NCBI RefSeq assembly: GCF_000732625.1 | Contig: NZ_JPJI01000032.1 | Location: 1 to 64,000, forward strand | DNA length: 64,000 bases | Source of the DNA: Nonlabens ulvanivorans | Lineage (GTDB): Bacteria; Bacteroidota; Bacteroidia; Flavobacteriales; Flavobacteriaceae | Direction: 5' to 3' | Shown here: one piece after another, positions 38,774-46,681 of the stretch | How the letters are laid out: every line of letters begins with the position of its first letter | How positions within the stretch are numbered: the first letter of the stretch is position 1 | Translations under genes and position numbers: made by a program | The notes under the pieces: generated by a model | The model's database searches: none | What the model was told of the DNA's origin: nothing | The model's input: only the letters and a program-made list of their open reading frames with translations

Positions 38774-38848
38774 GTATTTAGTAGGCAGTTGACAGCCGCT
38801 GTTGATAGTGCTTCTTCATGTCATTTGATATTGTTGTTCAAATTCATC

Positions 38849-38870
38849 TTCAAGTTCAAGTTCAAGTTCA
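38849..38870. repeat. TTCAAG tandem hexamer (3.5 copies)
   Basis: Three exact TTCAAG units followed by a partial unit, in the divergent hpt-adk/purK intergenic region and directly upstream of the purK -7 element. Confidence 0.8.
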
Positions 38871-38881
38871 ATTTATCCTCT

Positions 38882-38889
38882 TATTTTTG
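38882..38889 (+). promoter_or_regulatory. candidate -7 element of purK
   Basis: TATTTTTG fits TAnnTTTG and ends only 4 bases before the purK ATG, so the transcript would be leaderless or nearly so. No clear -33 TTG; the hexamer repeat sits there. Confidence 0.45.
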
Positions 38890-38893
38890 CCTA

Positions 38894-40039
38894 ATGAGCA
38901 CACCACTTTTTTCTTCACCGTTTACGCTTGGGATTCTGGGCGGCGGACAACTAGGTAAAATGATGTTATACACCACGCGTAAATGGGATATCGCCACTTA
39001 TGTGATGGATAAAGATGATACAGCACCTGCTTTTGAAGGTTGTACTGTCTTTTTTGAAGGAGATATTATGGACTATCAGGCCGTGATGGAGTTTGGCGAA
39101 CAAGTCGATGTGTTAACTATTGAAATAGAAAACGTCAATGTGCAAGCACTTCAGGATTTAGAAGATAAAGGTATCGCGGTTTCTCCCAGTGCTCGTGTAT
39201 TGAACTTAATTAGAAATAAAGCGGTTCAAAAACAATTTTATCTAGATAGCAATATTCCTACAGCTCCATTTCAAATTCATGAACAACCAATTTTAAATCA
39301 TGGAAAGGACTATCCATTCATATGGAAAAGCGCTGAAGGTGGCTATGATGGTAAAGGTGTAAAAGTAATCCGTCAAGAAAGTGATCTTACCGACTTGCCT
39401 CAGGTGGAATGTATCTATGAAGATATGATCGATTTTAAGCTGGAACTGGCTGTAATAGTCGCTCGTAATTCTAGTGGAGATATGAAAACTTATCCTGTGG
39501 TAGAGATGGAATTTCACCCAGAAGCTAATCAGGTAGAATATGTAGTATGCCCAGCACGTATAGATGATGCCGTTTCTGAAAAAGCTCGTGCTATTGCTCT
39601 AGAAGTGAGTGCTGCTTATGACCATGTAGGCCTATTAGCTGTAGAAATGTTCTTAACTAAAAATGGAGACATTCTAGTAAATGAAGTGGCACCTAGACCA
39701 CATAATTCTGGTCATTATTCTATAGAAGGTTCTGTAACAGATCAGTTTGAACAACACGTGCGTTGTGTACTTGACTTACCTTTAGGAAATACAGATAGTA
39801 CTGTTGCTGCTGTTATGGTAAACCTTGTAGGAGAAGAAGGTCATACTGGGAATGTCATTTATGATGGTATTGAAGATATTCTAGCCATGCCTGGTGTGAC
39901 ACCTCACATTTATGGTAAAAAACAAACCAGACCTTTTAGAAAAATGGGTCATGTTACTGTGGTAGATAAAGATGTCGCTGTCGCACGTGAAATTGCTGCA
40001 AAGGTTAAAGATCGAATTAAGGTTGTTGCTGAGGATTAA
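38894..40039 (+). CDS. purK: 5-(carboxyamino)imidazole ribonucleotide synthase
   Basis: 381 residues from ATG at 38894. A longer frame from 38789 only adds a low-complexity stretch coded by the hexamer repeat, so I reject it. ATP-grasp enzyme: LGILGGGQLGKMM (~12-24), AEGGYDGKGVKVI with the ATP-binding loop, VNEVAPRPHNSGHYSIE near residue 260 and the C-terminal GHVTVV. It carboxylates AIR with ATP and bicarbonate in purine synthesis. PurE is not next to it here. It starts the plus strand opposite hpt-adk, so purine salvage and synthesis genes share an intergenic region. Confidence 0.93.
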   Translation: MSTPLFSSPFTLGILGGGQLGKMMLYTTRKWDIATYVMDKDDTAPAFEGCTVFFEGDIMDYQAVMEFGEQVDVLTIEIENVNVQALQDLEDKGIAVSPSARVLNLIRNKAVQKQFYLDSNIPTAPFQIHEQPILNHGKDYPFIWKSAEGGYDGKGVKVIRQESDLTDLPQVECIYEDMIDFKLELAVIVARNSSGDMKTYPVVEMEFHPEANQVEYVVCPARIDDAVSEKARAIALEVSAAYDHVGLLAVEMFLTKNGDILVNEVAPRPHNSGHYSIEGSVTDQFEQHVRCVLDLPLGNTDSTVAAVMVNLVGEEGHTGNVIYDGIEDILAMPGVTPHIYGKKQTRPFRKMGHVTVVDKDVAVAREIAAKVKDRIKVVAED

Positions 40040-40151
40040 TTTGACAATGTGAAAATATGGTAATTGCTTTTCTTAATTGCTATCGTAAAAAATTATCTTT
40101 TTATTACTGATTGCAGCTTCAATTACCTTAAGTCTAATAAAGTGAAGAATA

Positions 40152-40310
40152 TTATTCTTTTCTATTGTTCTGATGTTTTTTCATTTTCCAGTAACCATAA
40201 ATCGCGAAGCCGATTATAACGGTCACAACTAAACAAATAACATATTCAGCACCAGGAGCAAAACCTTCTGCAAGTCGGCTAGTTGTTTTAAAACGAGATG
40301 ATTGAAACAT
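40152..40310 (-). CDS. small single-pass membrane protein, hypothetical
   Basis: 52 residues from ATG at 40310 to TAA at 40152. It has a polar N-terminus (MFQSSRFKTTSRLAEGF), one convincing transmembrane helix (YVICLVVTVIIGFAIYGYW) and a basic tail (KMKKHQNNRKE), the positive-inside pattern of a real small membrane protein. Not recognised as any family. It lies alone on the minus strand between purK and the short-chain dehydrogenase; 45 bases separate it from the latter's stop. Without a homologue the call rests on topology only. Confidence 0.5.
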   Translation of the reverse strand: MFQSSRFKTTSRLAEGFAPGAEYVICLVVTVIIGFAIYGYWKMKKHQNNRKE

Positions 40311-40355
40311 TATAAAAGTTAAGCCCATACTTCTATATTCAGCATTCCAAATCCC

Positions 40356-41039
40356 CTACGGTGTGCTTGCACTCACCTGCATTACTTTACCGTTATAGAA
40401 CTTATTTCCTGTAAGGGCAAAATTCATGATATAGTCTGCCATTTCTGAAGCCGTGAGTGGTGCTTTATATCCGGGAAAGGCTTCTTCTAGCATCTCTGTT
40501 TGTACGGCTCCTAGGGCAAGTGTATTGAATGATGGTCCGTTTTCTTTGTATTCTTCGGCAAGAAGTTCAAAAAGAGTGATTACGGCCGCTTTTGCACTTG
40601 AATAAGCGGCAAGACCAGGAAACTTTGCACTACCTTGAATTCCACCCATGGAGCTAATAGCAACAACATGAGAATCCTTAGTCATTACCGGCAATAACTT
40701 TTGCGTTAACGATGCAACACCAAATACGTTTACCGCATAACAGTTTTGAAAATCTTGAGCTGTTAATTCTTCAAAGGGTTTATTCACTAGCATACCTGCA
40801 TTATGAATCAAGATATCTATGTGATCCCATTTTGCTAGAATAGCTTTTGCAGATTCAGCAACACTTTGTTCACTTGTTAAATCACAAGATAAGGACATGA
40901 TACTATTGCGCTCTAAGGCTTCTATGGAACTCGTTTTTCGCGAAAGCGTTATAACATGATGCCCAGCATCAGCTAACAATTGTGCTAGTTCAAATCCTAT
41001 ACCACGACTGGTACCTGTGATGACAATATTTTTATTCAT
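40356..41039 (-). CDS. short-chain dehydrogenase/reductase (SDR)
   Basis: 227 residues, classical SDR. NAD(P)-binding TGTSRGIG (8-15), NAG (80-82), and catalytic S130, Y146 and K150 (SSMGG, YSSAK). Residues LSRK just after the second strand suggest NADP preference and are encoded by a copy of the palindrome. Substrate cannot be told. Its start overlaps the stop of the M28 peptidase gene by 8 bases, so the two are translationally linked. Confidence 0.87.
   Translation of the reverse strand: MNKNIVITGTSRGIGFELAQLLADAGHHVITLSRKTSSIEALERNSIMSLSCDLTSEQSVAESAKAILAKWDHIDILIHNAGMLVNKPFEELTAQDFQNCYAVNVFGVASLTQKLLPVMTKDSHVVAISSMGGIQGSAKFPGLAAYSSAKAAVITLFELLAEEYKENGPSFNTLALGAVQTEMLEEAFPGYKAPLTASEMADYIMNFALTGNKFYNGKVMQVSASTP
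40933..40948. repeat. half-degenerate CGCTTTCGCGAAAGCG palindrome in coding DNA
   Basis: 13 of 16 bases match; the right arm and centre (TTTCGCGAAAGCG) are intact and the left end has decayed. Read on the minus strand as LSRK in the SDR protein. Confidence 0.65.
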
Positions 41040-42033
41040 TTGCCATCATTTTAAGACGTTCATCATTTACCACCGCCATGATACCAGGCATTACTGCGTC
41101 AACTACAGCAGCCATATGTGGAGCGTTTACCTCTGATACTTCATCACCTGGCTGGTGATAGTATTTAAAATTAGTAAAGTCAAACGTACTGAAAGTTTGT
41201 GCAGGCACCTGAAATTCATTGAAAAATGGATAATTATCTGATCGCATGAATAGATTATACTCTACTGCTTTATCTAACTTACCAGTTACTAGTCTATTAT
41301 TATTTGCAGCATTAAAAACACTAGCCATGTTGGACTTATCATGTCCAGTGATGTAAGCTATATATTCACGACCTACCATAGGTGTACCTATCATCTCAAA
41401 GTTGAGCATAGCTACTACATTTTCTTTTTCGGCTTTCATACGTTTTGCAAGATGTTTAGAACCTAGAAGTCCCTTTTCCTCTGCAGAGAATAATGCAAAA
41501 ACGACAGTTCTTCTATTAAAATCAACTTGTTTTAACGCTTGCGCAATTGCTAAAACACTTGCTGTTCCTGTAGCATTATCATTTGCACCATTTGCAAGAC
41601 TGTCACCAGCTACCGCTTTCATAAAACCGATATGATCGTAGTGTGCACCTATTACTACTATTTCATCTTTTAAAACACCATCTGTACCTGGCAACATACC
41701 TACTACATTAAAAGCTTGAGCACCTTTTGCATCAAAATCATCAAAGAAGTCACCTTTATACGGTTGTAGACCTATTTCATGTAATCGGTTTTGTAGATAC
41801 TTAGCAGCTGCAAGAATACCGTCTGAACCGGTATCACGACCTTCTAAATCATCACTTGCAAGAAAAGATACATCTGCTGCAATTTGAGATGCATTTGCTT
41901 TAGGTATTTTAACCTTAGGTAAAACTTCAGACATAGTACCTGTTGCTTTTTCTAACTTAGCCACCTTATTGCCCTGACTACCACAGCTAGCAATAAGAAC
42001 TGCTGCCGATAGTATAAGTACGATTCTTTTCAT
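41032..42033 (-). CDS. M28 family zinc metallopeptidase, lipoprotein
   Basis: 333 residues. Lipoprotein signal MKRIVLILSAAVLIASC with C17. The M28 core has zinc ligands H131 (GAHYDHIG), D152 (NGANDNATGT) and the E185-E186 pair (FALFSAEEKGLLGS), and a later HxxxD region (YYHQPGDEVSEV) supplying the last histidine. It is an aminopeptidase of the outer periplasm or cell surface. Catalytic residues appear complete. Co-transcribed with the SDR gene, functional link unknown. Confidence 0.9.
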   Translation of the reverse strand: MKRIVLILSAAVLIASCGSQGNKVAKLEKATGTMSEVLPKVKIPKANASQIAADVSFLASDDLEGRDTGSDGILAAAKYLQNRLHEIGLQPYKGDFFDDFDAKGAQAFNVVGMLPGTDGVLKDEIVVIGAHYDHIGFMKAVAGDSLANGANDNATGTASVLAIAQALKQVDFNRRTVVFALFSAEEKGLLGSKHLAKRMKAEKENVVAMLNFEMIGTPMVGREYIAYITGHDKSNMASVFNAANNNRLVTGKLDKAVEYNLFMRSDNYPFFNEFQVPAQTFSTFDFTNFKYYHQPGDEVSEVNAPHMAAVVDAVMPGIMAVVNDERLKMMANE

Positions 42034-42139
42034 AGTATAATTTTAAAGTTTAAATATAGGTATTTTGTGATGTATGGTTAGTTAGGTTAATAGGTATTTT
42101 AATGAAAATGAGTAACAATCATTTCAATCCTAGAAACAA

Positions 42140-42167
42140 AAAAGCCGAATCTCTCGATTCGGCTTTT
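42140..42167 (-). terminator. terminator after the pdhA-pdhC transcript
   Basis: Perfect 12-bp arms (AAAAGCCGAATC, 42140-42151, and 42156-42167) around a 4-base loop. The A-run on the left gives a U-run on the minus-strand RNA, 20 bases past the E2 stop. Confidence 0.85.
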
Positions 42168-42186
42168 CCATAAATATTAGTTGATG

Positions 42187-43830
42187 TTATACATACATCA
42201 CTATAGGGTTTTCTATATACGATTTAAACGTCTGTAAAAATGCTGCGCCTGTTGCACCATCTACCGTTCTATGATCACATGCCAGTGTAATTTTCATCAC
42301 ATTACCTACTACAATCTGACCATTCTTCACGACTGGCTTTTGCACAATAGCTCCTACGGACATGATTGCACTATTAGGCTGATTAATGATTGAAGTAAAC
42401 TCTGTAATACCAAACATTCCTAAATTAGAGATTGTAAATGTACTTCCTTGCATTTCTGCAGGTTGTAATTTTTTATTACGTGCCTTACCAGCAAGTTCTC
42501 TTACTTTTGCTCCTATTTGTTGCATACTCATCTGATCTGCAAATGGCAATACAGGAACAAGAAGCCCATCATCTACCGCTACAGCAACACCAACGTGAAT
42601 ATGCTTTGCAATAATTGTATTTTTATCAGTCCACTGTGTATTTACTTTAGGATGTAATCTTAACGCCATTGCTGCCGCTTTAATTACCATATCGTTAAAG
42701 CTGATTTTAGTGTCCGGCAATTCATTAATAGCTTTTCTACTAGCAATTGCATTATCCATATCTAGATCTAAACCTAGATAGTAATGTGGTGCAGTAAACT
42801 TAGACTCACCCAAACGCTTTGCAATCGTTTTGCGCATTTGTGAATTAGGAACTTCTTCAAAAGTTTCTGTACCAACCGCAACAAATGAACTGGCAGAAGC
42901 ACTTCCACCTGCACTAGGTTTAAAGTTCTCTATATCGCTTTTTACTATACGTCCATTTTCACCAGAACCAGAAACCTGATTAAGATCAATTCCTTTATCC
43001 TCAGCCATTTTCTTAGCAAGTGGAGAAGCAAAAATTCTTCCTGAAGAGTTTGAACTTGAATTTGAGCTGGTGTTTGAACTCGATGAAGCTGGCGTTGACA
43101 CCTTAGAAGTTTCTTTTTTCTCTTCTTTCTTAACTTCTTTTTTCTCTTCTTTTTTCTCTTCTTTTTTAGGAGCTGCCGCTTTTGCGCTCGCATCGATATT
43201 TATTCCAGAAACATCTGTACCTGCAGGACCAATGATTGCTAACAAGGCATCAACCTTTGCCGTTTCACCTTCTTGAATTCCTATTTTTAATAACGTACCT
43301 GCATTGAAAGATTCAAATTCCATGGTAGCTTTGTCGGTCTCAATCTCTGCAAGAATATCACCTTCTTCAACAGCATCGCCTTCAGCTTTTAACCATGATG
43401 CTACCGTTCCTTCTTCCATAGTATCACTAAGGCGAGGCATATTTATAATAATTACGCCTTCAGGAAGTTCATTATCAGAATTAGATTCTTTACTAGAAGA
43501 AGTCTTTGATTCATCAGACTCTTCTTTTTCAGCAGCTGCGTCATTAGAGGCAGTACTAGCTTCTCCACTAAGCAGTCCAGAGATATCTTCTCCTTCTTCA
43601 CCTATGATACAAAGCAACTGATCTACTGGAGCCGTTTCTCCTTCTTGAACACCTATATGCAATAAAACACCTTCTTGGAATGATTCAAATTCCATAGTTG
43701 CTTTATCGGTTTCAATTTCAGCAAGGATATCACCTTCTTCAACCTTATCACCTACGTTTTTCAACCACGCTGCAACTACACCTTCTTCCATGGTGTCGCT
43801 CAATCGTGGCATGTTTACAATCTCTGCCAT
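42187..43830 (-). CDS. pdhC: pyruvate dehydrogenase complex E2, dihydrolipoamide acetyltransferase
   Basis: 547 residues. Two lipoyl domains, each with the lipoylation motif EIETDKATMEFES: K43 in the first and K167 in the second. A Ser-rich linker and then a Lys/Glu linker (KKEEKKEEKKEVKKEEKKE, ~216-236) separate them from the E3-binding domain (IFASPLAKKMAEDKGIDLNQVSGSG, ~270-295). The catalytic domain ends with ACDHRTVDGATGA, where H520 and D524 are the active-site pair. It transfers acetyl from lipoamide to CoA. It follows E1-alpha by 3 bases. In Flavobacteriia the two-lipoyl form is normal. Confidence 0.94.
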   Translation of the reverse strand: MAEIVNMPRLSDTMEEGVVAAWLKNVGDKVEEGDILAEIETDKATMEFESFQEGVLLHIGVQEGETAPVDQLLCIIGEEGEDISGLLSGEASTASNDAAAEKEESDESKTSSSKESNSDNELPEGVIIINMPRLSDTMEEGTVASWLKAEGDAVEEGDILAEIETDKATMEFESFNAGTLLKIGIQEGETAKVDALLAIIGPAGTDVSGINIDASAKAAAPKKEEKKEEKKEVKKEEKKETSKVSTPASSSSNTSSNSSSNSSGRIFASPLAKKMAEDKGIDLNQVSGSGENGRIVKSDIENFKPSAGGSASASSFVAVGTETFEEVPNSQMRKTIAKRLGESKFTAPHYYLGLDLDMDNAIASRKAINELPDTKISFNDMVIKAAAMALRLHPKVNTQWTDKNTIIAKHIHVGVAVAVDDGLLVPVLPFADQMSMQQIGAKVRELAGKARNKKLQPAEMQGSTFTISNLGMFGITEFTSIINQPNSAIMSVGAIVQKPVVKNGQIVVGNVMKITLACDHRTVDGATGAAFLQTFKSYIENPIVMYV

Positions 43831-43833
43831 GAA

Positions 43834-44832
43834 TTATAATTTTGATGGTAAAAATGGATAATCTTCTTGCTCATAAACAGCGTCATACATAACGCTTTTA
43901 TCTGGGTAAGGAGAATCCTCAGCAAACTTCTCACATTCTGCAACGCGAGATTTTACTCTTTTCCCCATTTCTTTTATCTCTTCCTCAGTAACACCGTGAT
44001 CTTTCATCAATCGGTCTTTTATTTGAGTAATAGGATCTATTTTTTGATATTCAGCTACTTCATCTTTGGTACGATAGTGCTGTGCATCACTCATCGAGTG
44101 ACCTCTATATCGATATGTTTTTAATTCTAAGAAAGTTGGTCCACCACCAGAACGAGCTCTTTCTATCGCTTCAGACATTGCTTCTGCAACTTTTTCTGGA
44201 TCCATCGCATCTACAGGTCCACACGGCATTTCATAACCTAAACCTAATTTCCAAATATCAGTATGGTTTGCTGTTCTTTCAACACTTGTACCCATCGCAT
44301 ACCCATTGTTTTCCACACAGAAAACTACCGGTAAATTCCATAACATTGCTAGATTAAAAGCCTCATGTAAAGAACCTTGACGTGCTGCGCCATCACCAAA
44401 AAAGGTCAGTGTTACCGCATCTACATTATGGTATTTATCACCAAAGGCAATTCCAGCACCTAAAGGAATTTGTCCTCCTACAATACCGTGACCACCATAG
44501 AAACGATGCTCTTTTGAAAAAATATGCATTGATCCACCTAATCCTTGTGAGGTACCCGTTGCTTTTCCATAAAGCTCTGCCATGACTCTTTTAGGATCTA
44601 CTCCCATACCTATAGGTTGTACGTGATTACGATAAGCAGTAATCATTTTATCCTTAGTAAGGTCCATCGCGTGCAGAGAACCGGCAAGAATTGCTTCTTG
44701 TCCATTGTAAAGGTGAAGGAATCCACGAACTTTCTGTTGTATGTAAACTTGTGCTAGTTTATCTTCAAACTTTCTCCAGAAAAGCATCTCCTCATACCAA
44801 TTGAGAAGTACGTCTTTAGTGACTTTTTTCAT
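43834..44832 (-). CDS. pdhA: pyruvate dehydrogenase E1 component, alpha subunit
   Basis: 332 residues, standard for a heterotetrameric E1-alpha. Thiamine-diphosphate motif GDGAARQGSLHEAF (146-159) to ENNGYAMGT (174-182). Phosphorylation-loop-like region TYRYRGHSMSD is near residue 245. It decarboxylates pyruvate together with E1-beta. It is directly upstream of E2 (3-base gap). The matching E1-beta gene is not in this window, so the complex is encoded at more than one locus. A palindrome copy lies 20 bases upstream of the ATG. Confidence 0.93.
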   Translation of the reverse strand: MKKVTKDVLLNWYEEMLFWRKFEDKLAQVYIQQKVRGFLHLYNGQEAILAGSLHAMDLTKDKMITAYRNHVQPIGMGVDPKRVMAELYGKATGTSQGLGGSMHIFSKEHRFYGGHGIVGGQIPLGAGIAFGDKYHNVDAVTLTFFGDGAARQGSLHEAFNLAMLWNLPVVFCVENNGYAMGTSVERTANHTDIWKLGLGYEMPCGPVDAMDPEKVAEAMSEAIERARSGGGPTFLELKTYRYRGHSMSDAQHYRTKDEVAEYQKIDPITQIKDRLMKDHGVTEEEIKEMGKRVKSRVAECEKFAEDSPYPDKSVMYDAVYEQEDYPFLPSKL

Positions 44833-44852
44833 TTAAGTGGTTGTTTTAAGTG

Positions 44853-44868
44853 CGCTTTCGCGAAAGCG
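44853..44868. repeat. CGCTTTCGCGAAAGCG palindrome, perfect, intergenic
   Basis: All 16 bases match. It lies in the pdhA 5' leader, between the candidate -7 element (44912-44919) and the ATG, so the mRNA would carry a stem-loop near the start codon. Confidence 0.9.
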
Positions 44869-44911
44869 AATTAATACAACAATAGTACTACTTAACTTTC
44901 ACAGCTCAAAG

Positions 44912-44919
44912 CAAAAATA
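44912..44919 (-). promoter_or_regulatory. candidate -7 element of pdhA
   Basis: Minus-strand TATTTTTG fits TAnnTTTG, about 80 bases upstream of pdhA. No clear -33 element. Confidence 0.4.
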
Positions 44920-44973
44920 GACCAAAAAAGGGTAATGAAAAACCTATTGAAGGGTTAAAAATGTCCGAAAACG

Positions 44974-45456
44974 TTATAGATAGCTCTTATCAAAGATAAG
45001 TGGTAGTAAATCTTTAAGGGAATCTGACTTTACAATAGTGCCTGAAGCTCCCATAAAATATATAGGAATAGAATCTTGTTGTTTGTTTTCATACTCTGCA
45101 ATGGCCTGTCTGCAAGCACCGCATGGTGGTACAGGAACAGTAAGAGAATCATCAATAGGACTTGCTGTAAGCGCCATCATTTTAATCGCCACGCCAGGAT
45201 ATTGAGCACCTGCTGCATAGATAGCTACTCGCTCTGCACAAAGGCCTGATGGGTAAGCGGCATTTTCTTGATTATTTCCTGTAATAACTTTTCCATTCTC
45301 AAGTAAAATCGCGCACCCTACCGTAAAATTTGAATATGGGGCATATGCATTATGACGTGCTGTAATGGACTGCTGCATTAAAGACTGCACGTTACTATCA
45401 AGCTCAGACATATCATCGTAAGCCTCCAGCGTAGTATGGATTTCTATTTTTTTCAA
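44974..45456 (-). CDS. cdd: cytidine deaminase
   Basis: 160 residues from TTG at 45456, five bases after the porV stop; the N-terminal stretch KKIEIHTTLEAYDDMSELDS resembles other flavobacterial Cdd proteins, so I prefer it to the internal ATG (M16). Zinc site: C73 and E75 in CAERVAIY, C112 and C115 in PPCGACRQ. It converts cytidine and deoxycytidine to uridine forms. The porU-porV-cdd linkage is frequent in Flavobacteriia, though no functional reason is known. Confidence 0.92.
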   Translation of the reverse strand: MKKIEIHTTLEAYDDMSELDSNVQSLMQQSITARHNAYAPYSNFTVGCAILLENGKVITGNNQENAAYPSGLCAERVAIYAAGAQYPGVAIKMMALTASPIDDSLTVPVPPCGACRQAIAEYENKQQDSIPIYFMGASGTIVKSDSLKDLLPLIFDKSYL

Positions 45457-45461
45457 ATGAT

Positions 45462-46637
45462 CTAGTATTCTGTATACTCGTCTCCAAAATTGAAGGTCAA
45501 GCCAAATCTAAGTGTACCTTCTAAAGGACTTCTTACACGACTAGTAGAGAACAAGTAAGATAAATCGATACCGATTGAAGAAAACTCAAATCCTGCGCCC
45601 ATGGCTAGAAATTTACGAGCTCCTTTATCATCTGCTTCATTAAAATAACCTGCTCTTAACGCAAAACTGTCATCATAAGTATACTCTGCGCTTAATGCCC
45701 ATGTAAATTCTCTAAGCTCTTCACTAAAACCACCTGGTGCATCACCAAAAGATTGAAAAATACCATTAATAAAAGTTACATCGTCATCTTGTCCTGAGAT
45801 AATCTCGCGAGAAACACCATTATTATTATCATCACCATCTTCCCTTATCGGTGGTGTAGGAACTAAAAGTTTATTAACCTCAGCAGTTACTCCTATCTTA
45901 CTAAAACCGTCATTAAGGATAAAATCGAATCCACCACCTAATGCAAGATTGGTTGGTATGAAATTTTCTTGTCCACCTTCATCGTAAGAAACTTTAGGAC
46001 CGATGTTAGAGATATTAAATCCACCTCTCCAGCGTCCATTAAAATCTGCCAGAGCTAATTCTTCTGATTGATAGTAACCAGATATATCAACACCAAAGCT
46101 ATTTGCTGCGCTTGCATCACTATCCACACCTTGTATTCTCAAATCGCTTCTTAAAAAACGACCTGTTACTGCAAGTGCAAATTGCTCAGAAAGTTTCAAT
46201 GAATAGGTACCATCTAATACGAACTCGTTAGGACTTTCTTCACGTCCAGGATCATTTTGATCTTGTCTTAAAGTAATACTTCCTAAACTGAAGTATCTTA
46301 AACTACCTGCAAAGGCACTATTATCATTAATACGATTTGCATAAACTAATTGTGCAATCGCAATATCGTTCACTAGATTCCCTAAATAAGGAGTGTATGC
46401 AACCCCAAATTTATGCTCTCGTAACCCGAATGCGTATTTGGATGGATTCCATTGTTGGGACCATGCATCTGGACTGGTGGCAACACCCATATCACCTAAA
46501 CCGGCAGAACGTGCATCACCAGCAATTCTTAAAAATGGTAGTGCTGTGGTTATTACTCTTGTATCGTTATCTTGAGCGTTACTTATGCTAGGCACCGCTA
46601 AAACTAAAGCGATAAATACTAAAAAAACTTTTTTCAT
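45462..46637 (-). CDS. porV: type IX secretion system outer membrane protein PorV (LptO)
   Basis: 391 residues from ATG at 46637 (a TTG sits one codon upstream). Signal peptide MKKVFLVFIALVLAVPSISNAQ. The mature protein begins with TALPFLRIAGDARSAGLGDMGVATSPDAWSQQWNPSKYAF, the PorV signature region, and is made of alternating beta strands ending in an aromatic-rich C-terminus (LRFGLTFNFGDEY), a 14-stranded FadL-like barrel in known PorV. PorV carries type IX cargo from the SprA channel to the PorU sortase. It follows porU by 44 bases. Confidence 0.94.
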   Translation of the reverse strand: MKKVFLVFIALVLAVPSISNAQDNDTRVITTALPFLRIAGDARSAGLGDMGVATSPDAWSQQWNPSKYAFGLREHKFGVAYTPYLGNLVNDIAIAQLVYANRINDNSAFAGSLRYFSLGSITLRQDQNDPGREESPNEFVLDGTYSLKLSEQFALAVTGRFLRSDLRIQGVDSDASAANSFGVDISGYYQSEELALADFNGRWRGGFNISNIGPKVSYDEGGQENFIPTNLALGGGFDFILNDGFSKIGVTAEVNKLLVPTPPIREDGDDNNNGVSREIISGQDDDVTFINGIFQSFGDAPGGFSEELREFTWALSAEYTYDDSFALRAGYFNEADDKGARKFLAMGAGFEFSSIGIDLSYLFSTSRVRSPLEGTLRFGLTFNFGDEYTEY

Positions 46638-46681
46638 CAATGCTTATTAATCTGAAACAAATATATGTTAATCCTTACGAG

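Noticed and set aside
38789-40039. Longer purK beginning at 38789
   Set aside because: The extra 35 residues are low complexity from the TTCAAG repeat and precede the well-placed ATG at 38894.
43107-43171. Pyrimidine-rich low-complexity run
   Set aside because: It encodes the Lys/Glu linker of pyruvate dehydrogenase E2; not a separate element.
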